Origin: Catellatospora tritici | GTDB taxonomy: Bacteria; Actinomycetota; Actinomycetes; Mycobacteriales; Micromonosporaceae | Reading direction: 5' to 3' | NCBI RefSeq assembly: GCF_019083965.1 | Contig: NZ_JAHRCY010000019.1 | Coordinates: forward strand, 103,757 to 167,756 | Length of the DNA: 64,000 nucleotides | In this document: positions 1 to 10,800 of the stretch, one piece after another | Numbering within the stretch: the first letter of the stretch is position 1 | Layout: each line of letters begins with the position of its first letter | The notes under the pieces: model-generated | Told to the model about the DNA's origin: nothing | The model's database searches: none | The model's input: only the letters and a program-made list of their open reading frames with translations | Translations under genes and position numbers: made by a program

Positions 1-998
1 TTGTGCGGCACGCAGAAGTACGGCGTGGTGCCCAACCCGAACAGCGGCCCGGACGACTCGCCCCCGCCGGTGCCCGACGGCAGCACCAGGTTGAACGGGA
101 ACGTGCCTTCGAGGGTCACCTGCGCGTTGCTGAACGGGTCCAGCTTGGCGGCCTTGAGCTGCCGGTAGTTGCGCGGCCGGACCACCCCGCGCGGCGGCAC
201 CTGCTGCGGGCGCGGGCCGAGGATGTTGGCGGCCAGGACATACAGCTGCGTGGCCTCGTTGATGGTCTCGATGGTGTCCTGCTGGAACAGGCTGTCGCCC
301 CAGGCGATCAGGTTGTCCAGGTAGCGCATGACGACCCAGTACTCGTAGGCCATCGGGCGGGTGCGGGCGACCGCGTGCGGCTGGAACGGGTTCTTGCGCA
401 CCGCCTCGTACCCGGCGAGGATCAGCTCCTTCTCGGCCTTCTCCGCCGCGGTGCACTGGTCGGCGGGCTTGCCCAGCAGGTTGAGCAGCTCCTCGATCTG
501 CTTTCCGCCCACGCCCTGCCGGAACCGCAGGAACCGCCAGTAGCGCTCCGGCGCGGGCTTGGACACGTCGTCGGTGGTCGGGTCGAACACGAAGTGGAAC
601 CAGCGCTGCGCCTCCGGGTACCGGCCGACCGACGACAGGTGCGCGGCGACCAGCGTCGGCACGTGGAAGAACAGCTCCCAGTTGTAGTTGGCGTACGATC
701 CGCTCTCGGCCACGTCGAGGTTCTTGTCGTGGTACGACACCCGCACCGTGTTGTCGGCCACCACCGGCGAGTAGTTGGCGGAGAAGAACGCCTCGTGCAT
801 CGCCTCGTGCGCCTTGACGTCGAGCATCCCGGCGGTGGACCCCTGGTTCAGCAGCTCCACCAGCTTGTCGACGTACGGGTGGAAGTGGTTGTCGAAGTCG
901 TAGGAGATCCGCATCTCTTGCGCCAGCAGCACCTCCGTCGCCTTTACGTGCTTGGTCACCTGGTAGTCGTGGAAGCCGACGTCGGTGTACTTGGCCAT
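1..998 (-). CDS. Tc toxin subunit TcA, C-terminal part (runs off left edge)
   Basis: This is the C-terminal portion of a TcA-type pore-forming and receptor-binding Tc subunit; about 332 codons are visible and the stop lies outside the window. The stretch YNWELFFHVPTLVAAHLSS followed by EAQRWFHFVFDPT is the conserved TcA region preceding the TcB-binding end. The ATG at 998 has a GAGGAG ribosome site that overlaps the stop of the upstream ORF (1009), so translation is probably coupled. It continues the TcA chain begun at 1009-7815, so TcA is encoded in two pieces, as in some known Tc loci. The family role (injecting the TcC payload into eukaryotic cells) is established knowledge. That the two pieces assemble here is inferred. 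Confidence 0.85.
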   Translation of the reverse strand, partial: MAKYTDVGFHDYQVTKHVKATEVLLAQEMRISYDFDNHFHPYVDKLVELLNQGSTAGMLDVKAHEAMHEAFFSANYSPVVADNTVRVSYHDKNLDVAESGSYANYNWELFFHVPTLVAAHLSSVGRYPEAQRWFHFVFDPTTDDVSKPAPERYWRFLRFRQGVGGKQIEELLNLLGKPADQCTAAEKAEKELILAGYEAVRKNPFQPHAVARTRPMAYEYWVVMRYLDNLIAWGDSLFQQDTIETINEATQLYVLAANILGPRPQQVPPRGVVRPRNYRQLKAAKLDPFSNAQVTLEGTFPFNLVLPSGTGGGESSGPLFGLGTTPYFCVPH

Positions 999-1008
999 TG
1001 CCCGCTCC

Positions 1009-4000
1009 TCAGCGCAGCCCGGGCGCCTGCTGGGCGCCGATGGAGTTGGCGGCGCCGACGGCGCGGCCGTTGAACATGACGGTGGACTTGTCCAGCAGGC
1101 CGGTGCGGATGGTGTGCTCCTGCAGCACGTCCGTGCGCAGCTTCAGTGGCCCCTCCAGCGGTTCCGGCGGCCGGGGCAGGGTGAACTCCGGGATCACCTC
1201 GTAGCGCGGGTCGGGCTTGAGCTTCAGGTTCGGGATCTCGTAGAGCCGGTCGGGGCGCCCGAACCGGACGTGCGGCGGCTTCTGCTCGATCGGCACCCAC
1301 GACTCGGCCGGGGTGACGTAGAACGCGTGCTGCCGGTCCTGCACGAAGAACGGCGCCTGGAACGGCTCCGCCATGCCGTACTGCATCGGCTGGACCACGC
1401 CCGCCAGCGGCGCGCGGTCCAGCACCGTGTGCGCGTCGAGGTCCTTGCCCTTCAACGCCGAAGTCGGGTCCCAGTACGACGCCTTCAGCTTGCCGGACAC
1501 GACCGTGACGTCCCGGTGGCGCAGCATGAACGCGCTCAACAGCTCCGCGGTGGTAAGCGGCTGCGGGTCCTCGGTGCTGCGGACGGGCATGCTGCGCGGC
1601 TGGTACAGCTTGAAGTAGCCACCCGAGCCGCCCGCGTAGTGCACCCGCACCAGCAGCGCGCTGCCCTTCTCCCAGGAGCTGAGCGACAGCTTGGCCCGGT
1701 CGAACGTGCCGACGGTGTGGGTGCCCAGCGACAGCGGCTCTTCCGGGTTGGAGGTGCGCGGCGCCTGCCACTTGCCGCCCCAGTACTCGCTCCAGTAGAG
1801 CTGGGCGCCCACGGGCGTGGTGGCCGGAGCCGTGGCCAGCGAGCTGATCGGCAGGTTGGCCAGGGTGGTGGTGCCGTCGCCGGAGGCCAGCTTCGGCTGC
1901 GTCGCCTGCTGCTGGGCGACCGAGGTCCAGAACAGCAGCAGGCGGCCCTGCCAGATCACCGGCAGCACCGGGGCGTCCTCGATGTCCAGGTTGATGCGCT
2001 CCCACGCCGACCAGCTGAGATTGGCCTGGCGGCGGTAGAAGTACTTGCGCCGGGCCCCGGCGGTGCGGCCGATGACGTGCACGACGTCGTCGGCGCGGGT
2101 GCCTGACTCGTGCTCCTCGACGTACATGCCGACGATCTCCAGTCGGGCGACCTCGCCGAGCTTCTCCAGGTAGTGGTGCAGCGACTCGGCGGCGGTCTCC
2201 TCGGTCAGGTCGGACTGCAGCAGCTCGCTCTCCAGCTCCTTGAAGAACGGCGACTTGTCGTCGCGCAGCACCGGGTCGAGCCAGTTCTCCGGCCACAGGT
2301 AGACCTTGCGGTTGGCCTCCCAGACCCGGTATCGCTTCATCCAGTCCCAGCGCTTGGCCTTGATCGAGGAGGCGGCGACCCGGTCCTCCAGGTTCAGCAG
2401 GCAGCGCTGCACGAACAGCTGCACCGCCGACAGCGCCAGCCGGATCCGCGAGGTCTGCATGCACGGTTCCATCTCGACGTCGAGCAGGAAGAACTCGAAC
2501 AGCCGGTCCGGGGTGTCGATGTGGTCGGTCAGCGAAGACTTGCGCATCCGGTCAAGGATCACCGCCACCAGCGCGTCGCGCTGCTGGTCGCGCAGGTCGT
2601 CGTTGACGGGGCGCAACACCTCGAACCAGGCGGCGTCGTCGTACTGGGCGCGCAGCGCGCCCTGCAGGTCGCGGACGTTCTGGCCGGTCGGCTCGTTGGT
2701 GATCGCGGCCAGCAGCGGCTGGGGCGGTAGCCGCAGCGCCGCGGCGGTCGCGAACACCTCCCGCACCCGCGCGAACGCGGTGACGTCCGACAGCGATGCC
2801 GTGGTCAGGCCGAGGTGTGTCAGCACCGCCGCCAGCGCCGTCTCGTCCCAGTGGGTCACCCGGGTGCGCAGCAGCGTGCCGTCGGCCGCCGGCACGCCGG
2901 GGTCGGCGAGCACCGCGACCAGGGAGTCGTCGCGCACCTTGAGCTCGGTACGCAGCCGCCCGAACACCAGCACCCGCCGCACGGCCGTGAACAGGGCCTG
3001 CGCGGCGGTCAGCCCGGCCGGGCCCGGCTGGGCGACCACCGGCACGTCCGGCAGCCAGCTCGCTCCGCCCGCCAGGGCGAAGTACCGCAGCTCGGCGGTG
3101 CTCAGCTGCAGCAGCTCGGCCAGCCCGAACACCTTCAGCAGCCGTAGGTAGGTGCGGGAGAACCGGTCCAGCTGCGCGGCCGGGAACAGGGCGGCGCCAG
3201 GGACGACGTCGCGGGCCAGGCCGGGGCTCTCCCAGCGGACGGTGGCCCGTACCGTCGGGTCGGCCGAGGCGACGGTGAGCGCGACCTCGGTGAGCAGCCC
3301 CGCGGTCAGCTCGATCGGCTGGGTGTTGCGCCACACTCCGGCGGTCTGGGTGACCGCGACCGGTGCCCCGGCGACGGTCAGCGTGACCGTGCCGGTGGTC
3401 TGCACCAGCAGGTGGTAGAAGCCGGACGCGGGCGGGTCCAGGTGCCAGCGGTGCGTGCCGGGCGGCAGCGCGGCCGCCACACCTGGCTGCTCGACACCGA
3501 GCAGGTCGTCCACGGCCGGGCCGGTGCCGGTGGCGCCGTGCAGCAGTACCTGGTCCTCCAACAGCGCGCGGGCAGCGGCTGGGGTGGTCTCGGCCAGCGT
3601 GGCTATGGTCTGGCGGACCAGGCGCAGTTTCAGCTCGCGGCGCAGCGTCGGCAGGAACGACGCGGTCAGTGCCGCGAACCGGTCGGGCAGCGGGGTGGTC
3701 GCGTCGGCGAACGTGTCGTAGAGCGGCCGCAGGTCCGGGTAGCGGGCGAAGAAGGTCGCGTACCCGGCGCGGGTGGCGTCGCGCAGGGCGGTGACGGCCG
3801 GGTCGAACCCGGCGGGCATGCCCGGTGCGGCCTGCAGCGCGGTGTGGGCGGCGTCGGTCATGAGGCCGCGGTAGGTCAGCGTCTTGGCGAAGTCGTCATA
3901 GGACAGCGCGGACGCCAGCGCGGCCGTGGCGGCTGGCAGGTCGCCGCCGTTGTCGTAGGCCACCGACACGGCCGCCGCGCCGGTGAGCAGCCCGAAGAAC

Positions 4001-7000
4001 GTGTCGGCGGTCGGGGCGCCGTACACCAGGGCGAACTTGGACTTGGCGACCTCGCCGGTCGGGTCCTCGCCGACGGCGTTGTCCCGCTCGATCTGGCCCA
4101 GGTCGGCGCGCAGCTGGCGGGCGAAGGCGAGCACGTCGGCCGGGGTGGGCGAAGACTTGCCGGTCGGGTCCTCGTGCCGCAGGAAGTACGCCAGCCGGGG
4201 CAGCTTCACGCCTGCCTCGGCGACCAGCCGGGCCAGGGCGACGAACCTCGGCAGCGGCGGGTCGACGGCGGTCAGCGGCCCGAACGGGTCGATGCCGGAC
4301 AGGTCCCGCAGCGTGACCAGCTCGGCGATGCTCAGCTTGAGCTTGCGGGCCAGATAGGCGTACCGGTAAACCGCCGACACCGTGTCCAGCGTCAGCGGGG
4401 TGGCGGCGGTGTAGCCGAGCGCGGCCGCGATCGCGGCGTACTCCCCCGGTGTCACGCCGACGGCGGCGGTGACGCCGACGGTGTGGTCGGCCAGCTTCGC
4501 GGTCGCGTCGGTGAGCACCGCGCCGGTCGGGCCGGGCTTGAACGCCGGGTCGAGGTTGAGCACGCCGGGGCTGAGGAACAGCTGGCGGTACAGCGAGTCG
4601 GCGCCCCGGGTGCCGATCGGCGCGACGCAGGCCAGCAGCTTGGTCAGCTCCTTCTTCGGCGCGGCGGGCAGCTCGACTGACAGCGCGACCACGTGCGCGA
4701 GGCGTTCGGTCAGCGTGGTCCAGCCCTGGTCCAGCTTGGTCAGCGCGGCGGCCGGAGCGTCGGCGGGCTGGGGCAGCTGCGCGGCCGGGTACAGCGCCGC
4801 GTACGCCTTGTCGGTCTGGGCGATGGTCCAGCCCAGGGCCCGCTGCAGCCGCACGAACCGGTGCAGCCGGTGCAGGTCCAGCTCGGTCATCCGGTTGGCG
4901 GTCATGTCGGCCGGGGCGTGGCGCACCTCGAGCTGGTCGAAGGCGCACAGGTCGGTGCCGCCGTCGGGGTCGACCAGCACCAGCAGCGACATGATCTCGG
5001 CGTAGTGCGCCTGCACCCAGCCGGGCACATCGCCGCCGTAGCTCGCGGTGTCCAGGTCGTCGGGCAGCAGCGCGGTGAACGCCGCCGGGGTCAGCGTGCC
5101 GCCGTGCAGCGCCTCGATCGCCCCGAAGCCGACGTGCAGTGCCTCGACGTAGGGCAGCAGCCGGGCGGCCGGGTTGACCGCGTCGGTGCGCAGCAGGTCG
5201 ATGAGCTCCTGGTAGGTCAGGCCGAGCCGCCGGGACAGGGCCTTGGCGTTGCTCAGCTCGGCGATCAGCGCGGCGCCGGTGGCGGTCGAGCCGTACAGGT
5301 CGGACAGGCTCAGCGACCCGTCGGTGAGCACCTGGTACGCCTTGCGGGTCAGCCCCAGCCGCTCGATGAGGATGTCGCGCCACGCGTAGGCGCTCGCCGG
5401 GCTGCCGCCGGGCGAGGTCAGCGCCTCCGACCGCCGCAACGACGCCATCGCCTGGTGCAGCGGCGTCTCGAACGCGGTCAGGTGCCGCCGCAGCGCCGCC
5501 AGCGGTCGGTGGAACGGCAGCGCCACCGGGAACACCGCGTCCTTGAGCGGGGCGTACGCGGCCTCGTTCAGGTGCTGCGGCGCGGCCAGCAGCTGCGGGG
5601 TGGTGGTGTCGGCGTCGATGTTGAACCCGGTGAACCCGGTCAGCGACCCGGCCACCGTGTAGTGCTCCAGCACCTCGTTCACCAGATCGATGTACGGCAG
5701 CGCGGTGTTGGTGTTCTCACAGGTCAGATCGATCTCGGCGAGATCGGGGCGGCGCGAGAGCAGCACGTCGAGCGGGTTGTCCTTGGTGTAGTTCTTCGGC
5801 AGCTCGACCCCGGCCGCGTTGTAGCGACGCAGGTCCAGGAACTGCAGCAGGTCCACCAGGTACGCCGCCGGGCTGAGCACCGAGCGGCAGTGGTCGCAGG
5901 AGCAGAAGTCCATCTCCCCGAACAGCTGCTCCAGCGTGGGGTGCACGATCAGGTCGCCGGCGTTCGGGTCGGCCGGGGCGGCGGCCACGGCCGCGAACGC
6001 GGTGACGGCGGTCTCCGGCTCGGCCGAGGTCGGCAGCACGGTCAGCGCGGCGCTGCTCTGCCAGGACAGGTACTGCGTGGTCACGTTCAGCACCGCGTGG
6101 CGGACCTGCTGCGCCTTGGCGTAGACCAGCTTCGCGGCCTCGGTGCCGCCGACGCCGTCGGCGAACGCGCCGACGAACTCGTCCTCGTCGTACTGGGTGA
6201 CCGTGTAGGCGGCGTCGATGTCGTTGCGCAGCAGGTGCGCCATGGCCGCGTCCGACGGGCTGATCTGGTAGACGCGCTGCAGGGTGCGCAGCCCGTGCAG
6301 CACCGGCTCCTCGACCCGGATGCCGGTGCGGGACAGCCAGCCGTCGACCGGGTGCACGCCGATCTCGAAGTCGCCCGCGTTGGCGGCCAGGAACTCCTGC
6401 ACGCCCCCGCGCGCCTCGGCCGAGACCGGGATCTCCTCGCGCCGGACCAGGTCGGCCACGACCGCGGTGGGGTGGCTCAGCCGCACCTGGTCGGCGAGCA
6501 GGTCCAGGTAGTTGGCGCGCTTGGTGGCGGCGTCGTCGCCCGGGATCCCCTCGGGCACGACCAGTTCCCGCCCGGCAACCTTGTCCCACCCCTCACGCCG
6601 GTAGAGCCCCGCCCGGACCAGGTCGGTCGTGGACGACGGGTCGACGGACTCGCGGACCCGGGCGACCAGGGCGGCGTTGTTGACGGTCAGGTCGGCGAGC
6701 TGGCTGTCCACCCGCAGCCGGGCGGCGGTGTCCTCGCCGAACACCTCGGCCGCCTGCTTCCAGAACGCCTTCGGCGACGACTGGTGCTCCTGCAGCAGCC
6801 GGGCGTAGCGGACCTGCGCCTCACCCTCCAGCCCGGACACCCGCAGCAGTTCGGCCAGCGTGGACGGGCCGGGGTAGGAGTCGTCGTCCAGCAGCTCCTG
6901 AGCGCCCAGTTCCCGGACCCGGCCCACCGCGTCGGGGATCATCCGGGCCAGTTCCGGCTCGATCACTCCGGTCTTGGCGGCCTGCTCCCATACCCCGGTC

Positions 7001-7815
7001 AGCTGCCGCTCGGACAGCCGCCCGACGGCCGAGCCGCTGGTGGGCACCCCGGCCCGGAACAGCGCGTAGTACAGCGGGGCGGGCACCTCGGTGCCGCGGC
7101 TGAGCCGCTGCGCGGTCGAGGCCATCGCGACCAGGCGCGCGTCCCACCCGGTCTTGTTCGCCAGGTACGTCAGGTCGGTGCGCTCGTCGTCCTCGCGCAG
7201 CTCGGACAGGTCCAGGCCGTCCAGGTGCGTCCGCAGCGCGCCGGTCAGGCGGCCGTGCTCGTCGGCGCGGCCCAGGGTCGCGACCGCGACGGTGACGTCG
7301 ACGCGCAGCTCCGCGGCGATGTTGTAGCGCACCTCCGAGGCGGCCAGCACCGTCTCGCCCTTGGCGGGCAGCACCCGGACCAGCACGTCCGGGGCGTCAC
7401 CGGCGCGCAGCGCCTGCTCGAATACGGCGGCGTAGTCGCCCCGGCGGTCGGTGACCGTCTCGGCCAGGACGGTGTCACGGCCGACGGCGACGCCGTACAC
7501 CAGCACGCGTACGCCGGGCAGCGCCCGCTGCTCGTCGGTGGTGACCGTGCCGTACACCCGGTACGAGCCGGACTCGCCGCCGCCGACCGGCTGCGCGGGC
7601 ACCTTCGGCGGCGACTGCCCGTCCTCGCGCGCGGGCGGCACCCGCACCTCGGCCGCCGGTGGCACCCTCGTGGTCGGCACCGCCCCGGGCTGCAGGGGCA
7701 GCATCAGGGTCGGCTCCTCACCGAGGACGACGGTGGGTTCGTGGTCGGGACCGAGCCGTCTGGCCCGCGCCTGCGCCGCCTGGTCGTCGGGAACCATGCC
7801 CGGCTGGTGGTCCAT
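1009..7815 (-). CDS. Tc toxin subunit TcA, N-terminal and central part (2268 aa)
   Basis: Large TcA subunit. After a Pro/Ala-rich leader there is a beta-rich segment (about 85-180, SYRVYGTVTTDEQRALPGVR), then a VRP1/SpvA-like alpha-helical region. A Cys-rich signature CSCDHCRSVLSPAAYLVDLL lies near residue 635. Near residue 1825 is the neuraminidase-like/TcA-core block VWEANRKVYLWPENWLDPVL followed by RDDKSPFFKELESELL. The chain ends where the C-terminal TcA part (1-998) begins. I chose ATG 7815 because AGGAG sits 5 nt upstream; the ATG at 7833 has no ribosome site. The gene follows tcB-tcC (stop 7848) in the same direction, so 15827 to below 1 is probably one operon. No signal peptide is seen, as is usual for TcA. 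Confidence 0.88.
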   Translation of the reverse strand: MDHQPGMVPDDQAAQARARRLGPDHEPTVVLGEEPTLMLPLQPGAVPTTRVPPAAEVRVPPAREDGQSPPKVPAQPVGGGESGSYRVYGTVTTDEQRALPGVRVLVYGVAVGRDTVLAETVTDRRGDYAAVFEQALRAGDAPDVLVRVLPAKGETVLAASEVRYNIAAELRVDVTVAVATLGRADEHGRLTGALRTHLDGLDLSELREDDERTDLTYLANKTGWDARLVAMASTAQRLSRGTEVPAPLYYALFRAGVPTSGSAVGRLSERQLTGVWEQAAKTGVIEPELARMIPDAVGRVRELGAQELLDDDSYPGPSTLAELLRVSGLEGEAQVRYARLLQEHQSSPKAFWKQAAEVFGEDTAARLRVDSQLADLTVNNAALVARVRESVDPSSTTDLVRAGLYRREGWDKVAGRELVVPEGIPGDDAATKRANYLDLLADQVRLSHPTAVVADLVRREEIPVSAEARGGVQEFLAANAGDFEIGVHPVDGWLSRTGIRVEEPVLHGLRTLQRVYQISPSDAAMAHLLRNDIDAAYTVTQYDEDEFVGAFADGVGGTEAAKLVYAKAQQVRHAVLNVTTQYLSWQSSAALTVLPTSAEPETAVTAFAAVAAAPADPNAGDLIVHPTLEQLFGEMDFCSCDHCRSVLSPAAYLVDLLQFLDLRRYNAAGVELPKNYTKDNPLDVLLSRRPDLAEIDLTCENTNTALPYIDLVNEVLEHYTVAGSLTGFTGFNIDADTTTPQLLAAPQHLNEAAYAPLKDAVFPVALPFHRPLAALRRHLTAFETPLHQAMASLRRSEALTSPGGSPASAYAWRDILIERLGLTRKAYQVLTDGSLSLSDLYGSTATGAALIAELSNAKALSRRLGLTYQELIDLLRTDAVNPAARLLPYVEALHVGFGAIEALHGGTLTPAAFTALLPDDLDTASYGGDVPGWVQAHYAEIMSLLVLVDPDGGTDLCAFDQLEVRHAPADMTANRMTELDLHRLHRFVRLQRALGWTIAQTDKAYAALYPAAQLPQPADAPAAALTKLDQGWTTLTERLAHVVALSVELPAAPKKELTKLLACVAPIGTRGADSLYRQLFLSPGVLNLDPAFKPGPTGAVLTDATAKLADHTVGVTAAVGVTPGEYAAIAAALGYTAATPLTLDTVSAVYRYAYLARKLKLSIAELVTLRDLSGIDPFGPLTAVDPPLPRFVALARLVAEAGVKLPRLAYFLRHEDPTGKSSPTPADVLAFARQLRADLGQIERDNAVGEDPTGEVAKSKFALVYGAPTADTFFGLLTGAAAVSVAYDNGGDLPAATAALASALSYDDFAKTLTYRGLMTDAAHTALQAAPGMPAGFDPAVTALRDATRAGYATFFARYPDLRPLYDTFADATTPLPDRFAALTASFLPTLRRELKLRLVRQTIATLAETTPAAARALLEDQVLLHGATGTGPAVDDLLGVEQPGVAAALPPGTHRWHLDPPASGFYHLLVQTTGTVTLTVAGAPVAVTQTAGVWRNTQPIELTAGLLTEVALTVASADPTVRATVRWESPGLARDVVPGAALFPAAQLDRFSRTYLRLLKVFGLAELLQLSTAELRYFALAGGASWLPDVPVVAQPGPAGLTAAQALFTAVRRVLVFGRLRTELKVRDDSLVAVLADPGVPAADGTLLRTRVTHWDETALAAVLTHLGLTTASLSDVTAFARVREVFATAAALRLPPQPLLAAITNEPTGQNVRDLQGALRAQYDDAAWFEVLRPVNDDLRDQQRDALVAVILDRMRKSSLTDHIDTPDRLFEFFLLDVEMEPCMQTSRIRLALSAVQLFVQRCLLNLEDRVAASSIKAKRWDWMKRYRVWEANRKVYLWPENWLDPVLRDDKSPFFKELESELLQSDLTEETAAESLHHYLEKLGEVARLEIVGMYVEEHESGTRADDVVHVIGRTAGARRKYFYRRQANLSWSAWERINLDIEDAPVLPVIWQGRLLLFWTSVAQQQATQPKLASGDGTTTLANLPISSLATAPATTPVGAQLYWSEYWGGKWQAPRTSNPEEPLSLGTHTVGTFDRAKLSLSSWEKGSALLVRVHYAGGSGGYFKLYQPRSMPVRSTEDPQPLTTAELLSAFMLRHRDVTVVSGKLKASYWDPTSALKGKDLDAHTVLDRAPLAGVVQPMQYGMAEPFQAPFFVQDRQHAFYVTPAESWVPIEQKPPHVRFGRPDRLYEIPNLKLKPDPRYEVIPEFTLPRPPEPLEGPLKLRTDVLQEHTIRTGLLDKSTVMFNGRAVGAANSIGAQQAPGLR

Positions 7816-7847
7816 TGAAGCTCCTGTGGTCATAGACGGTTGCTCGG

Positions 7848-10800
7848 TCAGAACGTGCCGATGGTGACCATCGGGGTCGGGGTGACCCTGCGGTCGTCGT
7901 CGTCCGGGGTGACGACCCCGGCCGCGCCGCCGAGACCGCCCATGGGCGGGGCGATCGGCGTGGGCCAGATCCGGAAGATGTAGTCGCCGGTCGGCCCGGG
8001 TCCGAAGAACGGGTCGAGCAGGCCCGCCTTGGGGATCGTGCCGGGGCCGCTACCGATGAACGCCTCGGTGGCGCCGTGGCCGATGCCGGTGACACCCTCG
8101 GGCACCCGGCCGGGGTTGATGTCGCGGAAGAAGTCGAACCCGGGGCCGCCGTGCTTGGTCAACTGGTCCAGCTCGGTGGTGACGTAGAGGTCGACGTCGC
8201 TGGTGCCGGGGCCGGAACCCTCCGGCCACGCCCCGGTCGCCTGGGCCTCGGCGCGGCTGCCGACCACGTCCAGCGCCTCGGGCCGCTGGCCGAAATGCTG
8301 CCGGAACTGCTCGGCCACCTCGGCGCCCTGGCCCAGGTTCACGCCCGGCACCTGCGGTCGGGGCAGGACGAACCGCCCCAGCGCGGTGCCCTCGATCCGG
8401 CGGGCCAGGGCGCTGCCCGCGCGCTCCCCCGCCTCGTGCAGGTTGCGCAGGCCCCCGCCGATGCCCTCGGCCCCGGCCGCCACGGCCTGCCCGACCCGGG
8501 AGGCGGCCACCCGGCCCGCCGCGCCGCGCACCGCCTGACCCGCGCCCGAGGACGCGATCCGGGTGGCGAGGCTGCGCGCGGCCGTGCCCGCCGCGGAGCT
8601 GGCTATCGCCTGGCCGACCGCACGCCCGGCCGCCGACCGGGCCACGGCGGAGGCGGCCGCGCCCGCACCGGCGAAGACGCCGCCGACAACCGCGCCGACC
8701 AGCGCGGCGCGGCCGACGTTCGCCGCGGTGATGGGCCTGTCGTCCACGGCCGCCTCGACGACCTCGCCGATCGCGCCACCGGCCGCGCCGCCGACGATGC
8801 CGCCGATGATGCCCGCCGCGACCGTGCCCACCACCGGACCGGCCAGACCGGCCGTGCCGACGGTGATCACTGTGCCGACCACCACGGCCGCGGCGATGCC
8901 CGCCCACTGGCCCCAGCTCAGGTGGCCGGTCGGGTCGGAGTTGACGATCGGGTTGCCGCGGGCGTAGGCGTACACGTTGACGCCGTCGGCGAGCCCGGCC
9001 GGGTCCGCGCTGAGCCAGCGCCCCAGCCAGGGCGCGTAGTAGCGGGCGCCGTGGTAGGCGAACCCGGTCTCCTCGTCGCGCTCCTTGCCGGTGTACCGGT
9101 ACCGCTTCGGCGCCTCCAGCCCGCTGCGCACCCCCTGGTACGACGTGGAGCCGTACGGATGGAACTCCTCGTAGGAGATGACCCGGGCGCGGTCGTCGAG
9201 TTCGACGCAGCCGCTGCCGAGGTGGTTGTCGAACTGGTAGCGGATCAGCCGCTCAGGCTCGCCGCCGCCCGCGCCCGCGGTGCGGGTCTCGACCATCGCC
9301 ACCCGGCGCCGGTCGTCCATGACCTGCAACGTCTGCCGCTCCAGCGCGACGGCACCGGACGCGGCGGCGTACTCGCGATACACGTCGAGCACGCCCGCGT
9401 AGACGCGCTCGGACGCCTTGCTGCCGTCGGGGCGCTCGACCACCTTGCGCACGCGCTGGCCGTTGCCGTCGTAGCAGTACCAGATGGTGTCGCCGCCGTC
9501 GCGGACCACCCGGCGCAGCCGGTCGGCGTGGTCCCAGCCCAGTGTCGGCAGGCCCAGCAGCGCCAGCAGGTTGCCGTGCGGGTCGTAGCCGTACGTATCG
9601 GCGGGTTGGGCGCCGGTGACGGTCCGCGACAGCCGGTTGCCGGTGGCCGCCGGGTCGAGCAGGCTCGGCGCGGTGTACTCGAAGGTGCGGGTCCAGTCGC
9701 CGCCGGTGGCCCGGTGCGTGATCGAGGTCAGGTTCCCGACCTGGTCGTAGGCGTAGGTCTCGGTGTAGGGCCGCATCGCCTGGCCGTCGTGCGGATGGGC
9801 CAGCCCGGTGCGGGGCGCGTCGGTGCGGCTGCTCCACGGGGCGTCGGCCTGGCCGACGTGTTCCCGTCCCGACGCCCGCACCAGCCGGTACGCCGCGTCG
9901 AAGACGTAACCGGTGTGCGGGTCGCTGACGGTGCCGCTGTAGAAGACGCGCTGCTGGGCGTCGTCGCGCACGTCGGTGATGTTGCCGGAAGGGTCGTGCG
10001 TGTAGCTGAGGTTCTGCAGCCCGCCGGGCGGGGCCGGCGGTGCGGTCCAGTCGCCTGGGTAGGCGCCCGCGGGCCGGGTGGTGACCAGTTCGGACAGCAG
10101 GAACGTGGCGGGGTCGTACCGGTAGTCGGTGCGGGCGCCGTTGCCGTAGGCGATGCGGGTGCGGTGGCCCTTGGCGTCGTACTCGATGTCGGTGACGAAC
10201 GGGGTCCACACCGGCCCGTCGCCACCGGTCTCGCCGCGCAGCCGGACGTCGACGCGGTCGAGCAGGTTCGCCGCGTTGTAGCGCAGCCGCACCACGTCGG
10301 CGGTGGCAGGCACGTCCACGGCGGTGGCGGCGGTGAACGAGGTGATGACGGTCGGTCGGTCCAGGGCGTCATACGCGGTGACGGTGGTGAACCGGTCGGC
10401 GGTGAGCGCCAGCGCCGCCTCGGCCTGCTCGGCGGTGGACAGGCCCAGCGCGGCCGCCCAGTCCGGTTCGGCGCGGTGGTCTGCGGCCAGGCGCCGCGTC
10501 ACCCGCAGCGCGGCACCGCCGAGGTCGTTGCGTTCGGACACCACCATCCCGGCCTGGTCCAGGTGCAGGTGATACCGGGTACGCAGGTTGCGCTCGCGGC
10601 CCTGCGGGTGGCTCTCGCCGTAGACGGTCAGCTCGGTCAGCGTCTCCGGCGCGGCACCGGTGCGCACGTACGCCGCGAGCGGGCGGCGCAGCGGGTCGTA
10701 GGTCTTGCGGACCGCGTGGTCGCGACCGTCCCAGGCGCGCAGCGTCTTGCCGTCGCAGGACAGCACGGTCAGCGTCTCCCCCGCCTCCGCGCTGGCCACC

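Noticed and set aside
956..2464. 502-codon minus-strand frame overlapping the TcA junction
   Set aside because: It runs out of frame with the recognisable TcA sequence on the same strand and shows only low-complexity content.
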